Origin: DASXTS01 sp036402215
GTDB taxonomy: Bacteria > Actinomycetota > Actinomycetes > Mycobacteriales > Pseudonocardiaceae
Length of the DNA: 10,805 bases
Assembly: GCA_036402215.1 (NCBI GenBank)
Contig: DASWTI010000522.1
Span: forward strand, 1 to 10,805
Direction: 5' to 3'
Shown here one piece after another: positions 1 through 5,280 of this stretch. Each line of letters begins with the position of its first letter. Within the stretch, counting starts at the first letter, position 1. The notes under the pieces are model-generated. The model was not told where the DNA came from and made no database searches. It saw nothing but the letters and a program-made list of their open reading frames with translations. The translations under genes were made by a program, and so were the position numbers.

Positions 1-290
1 ACCTCGTCCGGGCCGGCGGCGGGCGCCGCGGCGTTTCCGGCGGCGGCGGGCACACCGGCGGCGGCGGTACCCGTGACCTCCAGGACGAGCAGCGGCGCGC
101 CCTCGGCCACCGTGGCCCCCACCGCCACGTCCACCACGCGCACCGTTCCCGTGGCCGGCGCCGCCACCTCGTGCAGCATCTTCATGGACTCCAGCGTGGC
201 CAGCGGCTCCCCCACGGCGACCACGTCCCCGGGCCGCACGTGCACCGCCGCCACGGTGCCGGCCGTGGGCGCGCCGATCGTGTGCTCCAT
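1..290 (-). CDS. Biotinyl (biotin carboxyl carrier) domain protein, 3'-truncated by the window edge
   Basis: The minus-strand frame opens with ATG at 290 and stays open to base 1, giving about 96 residues. Residues 1-72 form a biotinyl/lipoyl-attachment domain. The biotinylation motif ESMKM puts the acceptor at Lys37, inside the usual Pro-Gly-Asp-x-Val...Leu-Glu-Ser-Met-Lys-Met hairpin pattern, with the second half repeat around VRVVDVAVGATV. From about residue 74 the chain turns Ala/Gly/Pro-rich, like a swinging linker. Biotinyl domains carry carboxyl groups between biotin carboxylase and carboxyltransferase in acyl-CoA carboxylases. Because the frame stays open, this could be a free carrier subunit with a tail or the N-terminal domain of a fused carboxylase protein; the window cannot decide. 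No strong Shine-Dalgarno is visible upstream. A GC hairpin separates it from the NYN gene, so it probably has its own transcript start. Confidence 0.8.
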   Translation of the reverse strand, partial: MEHTIGAPTAGTVAAVHVRPGDVVAVGEPLATLESMKMLHEVAAPATGTVRVVDVAVGATVAEGAPLLVLEVTGTAAAGVPAAAGNAAAPAAGPDE

Positions 291-354
291 CGGGCAAGTG
301 TGGCCGGGACCCCGCCCTCCGACCGGCGCCGGGGCGACGCCACCCGGCACCGGC

Positions 355-380
355 GGCCCGGCCGGGCAACACGCCGGGCC
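355..380 (-). terminator. GC hairpin after the NYN gene
   Basis: GGCCCGGC (355-362) and GCCGGGCC (373-380) form a perfect 8-bp stem with a 10-base loop, beginning 8 bases past the stop codon of the minus-strand NYN gene. There is no T-run, which is common for actinobacterial terminators. The location supports termination; the activity is inferred. Confidence 0.5.
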
Positions 381-388
381 CGGGCGGG

Positions 389-946
389 TCAGCGCAGGAG
401 GGTCCAGGGGTCGAAGGCGGCGATGTCGATCACGCGCACGCGCGGGAGCGCCGCGGTGAACGCGCCGACGTCGTCCTCCAGGTCGAAGAACTGCAGGCCG
501 TCCTCCGCGAGGTCCGCGAGCGCGGTGCTGGTGAACTCGCGGAACGCCAGCAGGCCGACCTGGCGCCCGGCGGCCAGCAGCGGCGACAGGTACGGGGCGA
601 AGTCGCCGTCGTGGCTCGCGAGCAGGACGTCGCCGTGCCCGCGCTCCAGCAGCGCGTCGAGCGTCCGCTGGATGCCCACGTCCACGACCTTCACGTCGCC
701 CGGCCCGCTGAGCAGGACCGGGCGGTAGTCCATCCCCATGAGGGCCTGCACGAACGACATCGGGACGCCGCTCGTCGCGTTGAGGAAGAAGATCGGCCGC
801 ACCGGCTGCCCCCAGGTGCCGCGGCCGTGCTCGCGCACGCGGTCCCAGCGTGGACGTTCCTCCGGTGTCGGCCGGTGGCCGAGGACGCTCGCACCGAGCG
901 TCACGTCGATGTTCTCGCCGTCCACCAGCAGGAACGTCTCGGGCAT
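389..946 (-). CDS. NYN domain (PIN-like) putative ribonuclease
   Basis: A 185-residue protein. The N-terminal LLVDGEN (Asp9, Asn12), KVVDVGI (Asp89) and SHDGDF (Asp113, Asp115) are the acidic motifs that coordinate a metal in NYN/PIN-like nucleases, and their order and spacing fit a single complete NYN domain filling the protein. NYN proteins are generally thought to process or degrade RNA; the substrate here is unknown. There is no signal peptide or membrane segment, so it should be cytoplasmic. The ATG at 946 has no Shine-Dalgarno. A TAGGCT -10-like hexamer lies 6 bases upstream of it, which suggests leaderless expression. The gene diverges from the dehydratase pair across an 82-base gap and ends at a GC hairpin. 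No partner gene points to a specific role. Confidence 0.85.
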   Translation of the reverse strand: MPETFLLVDGENIDVTLGASVLGHRPTPEERPRWDRVREHGRGTWGQPVRPIFFLNATSGVPMSFVQALMGMDYRPVLLSGPGDVKVVDVGIQRTLDALLERGHGDVLLASHDGDFAPYLSPLLAAGRQVGLLAFREFTSTALADLAEDGLQFFDLEDDVGAFTAALPRVRVIDIAAFDPWTLLR

Positions 947-952
947 GCGCGG

Positions 953-958
953 AGCCTA
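953..958 (-). promoter_or_regulatory. Candidate -10 element of the NYN gene (leaderless)
   Basis: On the minus strand TAGGCT fits the actinobacterial TANNNT -10 pattern and ends 6 bases before the ATG at 946. Transcription would then begin at or next to the start codon. No convincing -35 is seen, and the call is inferred from spacing alone. Confidence 0.4.
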
Positions 959-997
959 CGCGGCAGCGGGCGCGGCGCCCGGCCGGGACCGCTCGGG

Positions 998-1003
998 TAG
1001 GTT
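998..1003 (+). promoter_or_regulatory. Candidate -10 element of the dehydratase pair
   Basis: TAGGTT matches TANNNT and would start transcription near 1010, leaving a leader of about 19 bases that contains the ribosome binding site. The -35 region is not recognisable. Confidence 0.35.
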
Positions 1004-1017
1004 GCGGCGGGAGAGCC

Positions 1018-1025
1018 GGAGGTGA
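1018..1025 (+). promoter_or_regulatory. Strong ribosome binding site fixing the HadA-like start
   Basis: GGAGGTGA is a near-perfect anti-16S match. Its GGAGG core ends 6 bases before the GTG at 1029, so this GTG is chosen over the out-of-frame GTG at 1022. Confidence 0.75.
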
Positions 1026-1028
1026 CGC

Positions 1029-1463
1029 GTGGGCGACGAGACGTACGGAGAGCCGTTCACCGTGGAGGTGGAGCGCGGCAAGATCCGCGAGTTCGCCCGC
1101 GCGACCAAGGCCCGCGACCCGCGCTACCTGGAGGACCCGCGACCGGTCGCCCCGCCGACGTTCCTGGCGTCCGCCGCGCTGTGGGCCGGGCCGGACGCGG
1201 TGCCGCCGGGGCTGGTGCGCAACTGGTCACGCATCCTGCACGGCGAACAGGAGTACGTGTTCCACGGGCCGCCGCCACGCGCCGGGCAGCGGCTGACCGC
1301 GCGCCAGCACATCGCCGACTCGTACACCAAGCAGGGGCGCCGCGGCGGGGAGATGCGGTTCACCGTGCTGGTCACCGAGTTCCACGACGAGGACGGCACC
1401 CTGGTGGCCGAGGCCCGCTCCACCGTCATCGAGACCAGCCGCGCCGCCGGGGAGGAGTCGTGA
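1029..1463 (+). CDS. FAS1-like / MaoC N-terminal-type dehydratase subunit (HadA-like)
   Basis: A 144-residue protein starting at GTG behind GGAGGTGA. The N-terminal part (about 8-50), with VERGKIREFARAT, DPRYL and APPTFLASAALW, and the later ILHGEQEYVFHGPPPRAGQRL and FTVLVTEFHDEDG segments are characteristic of the hot-dog FAS1-like dehydratase family that includes mycobacterial HadA. It lacks the Asp...His hydratase motif, as expected of the stabilising or substrate-binding subunit. The next gene supplies that motif and overlaps it by 4 bases (GTGA), indicating coupled translation and a heterodimer. The likely reaction is dehydration of (3R)-hydroxyacyl thioesters, or the reverse hydration, in fatty acid metabolism. 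Whether the carrier is ACP or CoA cannot be read from the sequence. In mycobacteria the pair usually sits near rpmG and tRNA genes; here it does not. Confidence 0.85.
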   Translation: MGDETYGEPFTVEVERGKIREFARATKARDPRYLEDPRPVAPPTFLASAALWAGPDAVPPGLVRNWSRILHGEQEYVFHGPPPRAGQRLTARQHIADSYTKQGRRGGEMRFTVLVTEFHDEDGTLVAEARSTVIETSRAAGEES

Positions 1464-1891
1464 TCGCCGCCTTCGACGCCGCGTCCGCCGAGGTCGGCGC
1501 CGAGCTGCCGGAGTTCGTCGACGCCCCGGCCACGCGCACCGACTACGTCCGGTACCAGGGCGCGTCCGGCGACATGAACCCGATCCACCACGACGAGCCG
1601 TTCGCCCGCGAGGCCGGCTTCCCGACCGTGTTCGCCGTCGGCATGTTGCAGGCGGGCATCCTCGGCAGCTTCCTCGCCGACCTCGTGGGGCCGGAGCACG
1701 TACGCCGGTTCAAGGTCCAGTTCCGCGAGCAGTCCTGGCCGGGCGACGTGATCACGTACGGCGGCCGCGTCGTCGACCGCCGCGAGGCCGCCGACGGCTC
1801 CGTGGAACTCGATCTGGAGCTGCACGCCACCCGCCAAACCGGCACTCCGCACCTGCTCGGCCGGGCCACCGTCACCGCCCCCGCCCGCTGA
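1460..1891 (+). CDS. MaoC-family (R)-specific hydratase/dehydratase subunit (HadB-like)
   Basis: A 143-residue protein starting at GTG, overlapping the upstream stop by 4 bases, with GGGGAGGAG just upstream as ribosome binding site. Residues 32-48 hold the hydratase motif YQGASGDMNPIHHDEPFA, with the expected catalytic Asp38 and His43 in the hot-dog overhang. The rest (FAVGMLQAGILGSF, then FRVQF-like FKVQFREQSWPGDVI) is the usual MaoC/HadB core, and length matches the family. It is inferred to pair with the preceding HadA-like subunit as the catalytic half of a (3R)-hydroxyacyl thioester dehydratase acting in the cytoplasm. The partner, the coupling and the motif agree. The exact physiological chain length and carrier remain unknown. 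A hairpin after the stop probably ends the transcript. Confidence 0.88.
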   Translation: MIAAFDAASAEVGAELPEFVDAPATRTDYVRYQGASGDMNPIHHDEPFAREAGFPTVFAVGMLQAGILGSFLADLVGPEHVRRFKVQFREQSWPGDVITYGGRVVDRREAADGSVELDLELHATRQTGTPHLLGRATVTAPAR

Positions 1892-1904
1892 GCCAACCCG
1901 GAAC

Positions 1905-1923
1905 CCGCCGCGTAGTGCGGCGG
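1905..1923 (+). terminator. GC hairpin after the dehydratase pair
   Basis: CCGCCGC, loop GTAGT, GCGGCGG gives a perfect 7-bp stem 13 bases after the HadB-like stop. Flanking CCCGG and CCGGG could extend it past a small bulge. There is no T-tract; termination is inferred from position and strength. Confidence 0.55.
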
Positions 1924-2384
1924 CCGGGCGTCGCACCAGGGGCGAAAAGCCTAGTGGCGTAGGGCCGTTGGGCCACTCCGGCAGCCGGGTAGCACGAAAC
2001 CGGCCGGTGTCACGCCCTGTCAACGACGGTGCGGCCTCTCGGGGTGCGCTCCGCGCACGGCCCTCCTCACCCGGGTGAACCTGCCTCGCTGATCTGGCCG
2101 CCGGACGTGATTGTGTGGACTATCGGTGGCCGCCCGGTCACGCACCGAGGCGAAACCAGCACCACCGACGGGCGACGCCGGCCCGCCGGAAATGTGGCAG
2201 GCCACCGTCAAATGGACGTCTTGGAGGACACCATCGAGCGACTTGGGCGCCGTCGCGCGCCGGTGCTAGCGTTCGTCCCGGCGACCGAATGCACCACACA
2301 ATTGGCCGTGATCGACGGTATTCGTCATCGGCCCGTGGTCCATTGTGCCGAATCCCCACAACGATGCGATTGGCGGTGCGTGGC
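1924..2384. other. Non-coding leader region before the encapsulin operon
   Basis: No supported gene lies in these roughly 460 bases. The encapsulin frame is open back to GTG 2115, but that stretch has no counterpart in the paralogue and no coding character, and it is less GC-rich than the genes. It contains a candidate promoter at 2243-2272. It also contains several ATTGTG/CCACA words: ATTGTGTGG at 2110, CCACACAAT at 2294, ATTGTG at 2342 and CCACAA at 2356. These could be binding sites for a regulator, but that is only suggestive. Confidence 0.5.
2243..2272 (+). promoter_or_regulatory. Candidate sigma-70-type promoter of the encapsulin operon
   Basis: TTGGGC (2243-2248) and TAGCGT (2267-2272) are separated by 18 bases and fit the TTGNNN / TANNNT pattern common in actinobacteria. 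Transcription would begin near 2279, giving a leader of about 105 bases before the first shell gene. This is the best match I found in the gap. Confidence 0.42.
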
Positions 2385-3800
2385 GTGACGGTGACGGACC
2401 CGGCGGCGGCCGGGCTCGACGGTGAGCCGGCCCGGCTGAGCCTGACCACGGCGGCGGCCAGGGTGCTGTCCACGACCACCAAGTCGGTCCCGCAGATGCA
2501 GGGCATCACGTCACGGTGGCTGCTGCGCGTGCTCCCCTGGGTCGAGGCCCCGGGCGGCACCTACCGGGTGAACCGGCGGCTGCGGCACGTGATCGGCGAC
2601 GGGCGGGTCTCGTTCGTGGGTGACCGTGACGACCCGCGCGTGGTCCCCGAGGAGCTGCGCGAGCTGGCCGGGTTGCGCGACTTCGACGACCTGCCGGCCC
2701 TGGCCGCGCTGGCGGGGCGCTTCACGGTCCACCGCTACCAGGCCGGCGAGACGATCGCCGAGGCCGGGCAACCGGCCGACCGGCTGCTGCTGATCGCCCA
2801 CGGCAAGGTCCGCCGCACCGGCGTCGGACCCTACGGCGACCCCACCGAACTGGGCGTTCTGGCCGACGGCGACCACGTGGGCGACGCCCTGCTGGCCGGC
2901 GCCGAGGGCACCTGGGACGCCACGCTCACGGCCACCACGGCGTGCGTCGTGCTGACCCTGGACCGACCGGCCCTGGCCGGCCTGAACGGCGGCGCGGACG
3001 CGTTGCGCGAGCACCTGCGGCGGTCGCTGGCGGCCACCGCGCGCCCGCGCAACACCTACGGCGAGGCGGCGATCGACGTGGCCGCGGGCCACCAGGGCGA
3101 ACCCGGCCTGCCGAGCACCTACGTGGCCTACGAGCCGCACCCGCGGGAGTACGAGCTGAGCGTCGCCCAGACCGTGCTACGGGTGCACACCCGCGTCGCC
3201 GACCTCTACAACCAGCCGATGAACCAGGTCGAGCAGCAGCTCCGGCTCACCATCGAGGCGCTGCGCGAGCGCCAGGAGCACGAACTCGTCAACAACCGCG
3301 ACTTCGGCCTGCTGCACAACGCCGACCCGGCGCAGCGGATCAACACCCGCACCGGCCCGCCGACCCCCGACGACCTGGACGAACTGCTGGCCACCGTCTG
3401 GAAACGACCGGGCGTTTTCCTGGCGCACCCCCGGGCGATCGCCGCATTCGGCAACGAATGCAGCCGCCGCGGCATCTACCCCCACGGAATCGACATCGGC
3501 GGCCACAAGGTCCCGGCCTGGCGCGGAATTCCCGTTCTGCCGTGCAACAAGATTCCCATTTCGCCGGGACGTACGACGTCGATCGTGCTGCTGCGCACCG
3601 GGGAGTCGCACCAGGGGGTGATCGGCCTGCGCCAGACCGGGCTGCCCGACGAGTACGAGCCGGGGCTGTCGGTGCGCTTCATGGGCATCAGCGAGAAGGC
3701 CATCACCTCGTACCTGGTCAGCGCGTACTACTCCGCCGCCGTGCTGGTGCCGGACGCCCTGGGTGTGCTGGACAACGTCGAGCTGGGCCGGGCGAGCTGA
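2385..3800 (+). CDS. Family 2B encapsulin shell protein, paralogue 1 (HK97 fold with inserted cNMP-binding-like domain)
   Basis: 471 residues from GTG 2385. The order is an N-terminal arm (TTTKSVPQMQGITSRWLLR), the start of the HK97-fold shell, a cyclic-nucleotide-binding-like insertion at about residues 105-200, then the rest of the shell with the conserved segments VAQTVLRVHTRVADLYNQ, NNRDFGLLHN, FLAHPRAIAAFG and GLSVRFMGISEKAITSYLVS. This layout is that of family 2B encapsulins, self-assembling icosahedral protein shells derived from viral capsids. The inserted domain is eroded: the phosphate-binding cassette reads HVGDALLAGAEGTWDATL, with Asp167 where Gly-Glu is usual and no Arg of the PRAAT type. 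I chose the start by alignment with the paralogue (VTVTDP versus VTVTEP) and a weak GGCGG 8 bases upstream. ATG 2364 and GTG 2376 are in-frame alternatives. It heads a three-gene operon and probably co-assembles with paralogue 2. Confidence 0.9.
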   Translation: MTVTDPAAAGLDGEPARLSLTTAAARVLSTTTKSVPQMQGITSRWLLRVLPWVEAPGGTYRVNRRLRHVIGDGRVSFVGDRDDPRVVPEELRELAGLRDFDDLPALAALAGRFTVHRYQAGETIAEAGQPADRLLLIAHGKVRRTGVGPYGDPTELGVLADGDHVGDALLAGAEGTWDATLTATTACVVLTLDRPALAGLNGGADALREHLRRSLAATARPRNTYGEAAIDVAAGHQGEPGLPSTYVAYEPHPREYELSVAQTVLRVHTRVADLYNQPMNQVEQQLRLTIEALRERQEHELVNNRDFGLLHNADPAQRINTRTGPPTPDDLDELLATVWKRPGVFLAHPRAIAAFGNECSRRGIYPHGIDIGGHKVPAWRGIPVLPCNKIPISPGRTTSIVLLRTGESHQGVIGLRQTGLPDEYEPGLSVRFMGISEKAITSYLVSAYYSAAVLVPDALGVLDNVELGRAS

Positions 3801-3855
3801 CCGCCGGTCCCGGCGTGCCTGACAACCAAGAGATCAACGGGAACGACACAGAATC

Positions 3856-3860
3856 GGTGG
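3856..3860 (+). promoter_or_regulatory. Ribosome binding site deciding the start of shell paralogue 2
   Basis: GGTGG sits 7 bases before GTG 3868 but only 1 base before GTG 3862. Spacing therefore favours 3868, which also aligns with the chosen start of paralogue 1. Confidence 0.45.
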
Positions 3861-3867
3861 TGTGGGT

Positions 3868-5280
3868 GTGACTGTGACCGAGCCGAGTCCCTCCGTCGAG
3901 GAGGACCAGCGGCTGAGCCTGGGCACCGCGGCGGCGCGCAACCTGGCGACGACGACCAAGTCCGTGCCGCAGATGCAGCAGATCTCGTCGCGCTGGCTGC
4001 TGCGCATGCTCCCCTGGGTGCAGGCCGCCGGCGGCGTGTACCGGGTGAACCGCCGGCTGAGCTACGCGGTCGGCGACGGCCGGGTCAGCTTCGTCAACAC
4101 CGGCGCCACGGTGCGGGTGGTGCCACCGGAGCTGTGCGAACTGCCGGCGCTGCGGGGCTTCGACGACCAGGAGGCGCTCTCCGACCTGGCCGAGCGGTTC
4201 GTGCAGCGGCAGTTCGAGCCGGGCGACGTGATCGTGGAGTTCGGCCACCAGATCGACAGCGTGTACCTGCTGGCGCACGGCAAGGTGAACAAGCTCGGCG
4301 TCGGCCCCTACGGCGACCACACGGTGCTCGACGTCCTGGCCGACGGCGAGTACTTCGGTGAGGCCGCCATGCTGGACGAGCAGGGCATCTGGGAGTACAC
4401 CGTCAAGGCCGTCACGCCGTGCACCGTGCTGGCGCTGTCGCCGCGTGAGCTGCAGGCCCTGCTGGAGCGCTGCGACCCGTTGCGCGCGCACCTGGACGAG
4501 GTGCGCGCCGCCGCGGCCGACCCGACCAGGGCGCGGCAGAACAAGTACGGCGAGGCGGCCATCGAGCTGGCCGCGGGCCACGACGGCGAGCCCGACCTGC
4601 CCGGCACGTTCGTGGACTACGAGACCACGCCGCGGGAGTACGAGCTGGGCGTCGCCCAGACCGTGCTACGGGTGCACACCCGCGTCGCCGACCTCTACAA
4701 CCAGCCGATGAACCAGGTCGAGCAGCAGCTCCGGCTCACCATCGAGGCGCTGCGCGAGCGCCAGGAGCACGAGCTGATCAACAACCGCGACTTCGGCCTG
4801 CTGCACAACGCGGACCTCAAGCAGCGCATCCACACCCGCACCGGCCCGCCGACCCCCGACGACCTGGACGAGCTGCTGGCCCGCCGGCGCAAGTCGCAGT
4901 TCTTCCTGGCGCACCCGCGGACCATCGCCGCGTTCGGGCGGGAGTGCACCAGCCGCGGCCTGTACCCGGACACCATCGAGCTGGACGGCCACCGGCTGCA
5001 GACCTGGCGCGGCGTGCCGCTGCTGCCGTGCGACAAGATCCCGATCTCGGAGACCGGCACCAGCGCCATCCTGGTGCTGCGCACCGGCGAGGCGGACCAG
5101 GGCGTCATCGGCCTGCACCAGACCGGCCTGCCCGACGAGTACCAGCCGGGGCTGTCGGTGCGCTTCATGGGCATCAACGACAAGGCGATCATCTCGTACC
5201 TGGTCAGCGCGTACTACTCCGCGGCGGTGCTGGTGCCGGATGCGCTGGGCGTGCTGGAGAACGTGGAGATCAACCGCTGA
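3868..5280 (+). CDS. Family 2B encapsulin shell protein, paralogue 2 (HK97 fold with inserted cNMP-binding-like domain)
   Basis: 470 residues from GTG 3868 (472 if GTG 3862 is used). It aligns end to end with paralogue 1: arm TTTKSVPQMQQISSRWLLRM, inserted cyclic-nucleotide-binding-like domain at about 105-200, then the shared shell core and a C-terminus ending DALGVLENVEINR. Its insertion is less eroded than in paralogue 1. The cassette reads YFGEAAMLDEQGIWEYT, keeping Gly164-Glu165 but with Trp-Glu-Tyr (175-177) near where classical cAMP-binding domains carry PRAAT with its phosphate-binding Arg. Ligand binding is therefore doubtful or altered. It follows paralogue 1 after 67 bases and overlaps the polyprenyl synthase gene at TGATG, so shell and cargo are coupled. 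It is the second shell building block and, having the more canonical sequence, may be the main one; that last point is inference. Confidence 0.92.
   Translation: MTVTEPSPSVEEDQRLSLGTAAARNLATTTKSVPQMQQISSRWLLRMLPWVQAAGGVYRVNRRLSYAVGDGRVSFVNTGATVRVVPPELCELPALRGFDDQEALSDLAERFVQRQFEPGDVIVEFGHQIDSVYLLAHGKVNKLGVGPYGDHTVLDVLADGEYFGEAAMLDEQGIWEYTVKAVTPCTVLALSPRELQALLERCDPLRAHLDEVRAAAADPTRARQNKYGEAAIELAAGHDGEPDLPGTFVDYETTPREYELGVAQTVLRVHTRVADLYNQPMNQVEQQLRLTIEALRERQEHELINNRDFGLLHNADLKQRIHTRTGPPTPDDLDELLARRRKSQFFLAHPRTIAAFGRECTSRGLYPDTIELDGHRLQTWRGVPLLPCDKIPISETGTSAILVLRTGEADQGVIGLHQTGLPDEYQPGLSVRFMGINDKAIISYLVSAYYSAAVLVPDALGVLENVEINR

Noticed and set aside
1124..2023. 299-residue minus-strand open frame opposite the dehydratase pair
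   Set aside because: No motifs, Gly/Arg/Val-rich composition, and the plus strand has two coupled genes with recognised motifs and a strong ribosome binding site.
2300..2325. TTGGCC ... TATTCG as an encapsulin promoter
   Set aside because: The two words are only 11 bases apart, too close for a sigma-70-type promoter; the 2243-2272 pair has proper 18-base spacing.
2115..2384. Upstream extension of shell paralogue 1 by 90 residues in the same open frame
   Set aside because: The extension has no counterpart in paralogue 2, is rich in Arg/His with no domain character, lacks a ribosome binding site at GTG 2115, and covers the best promoter candidate.
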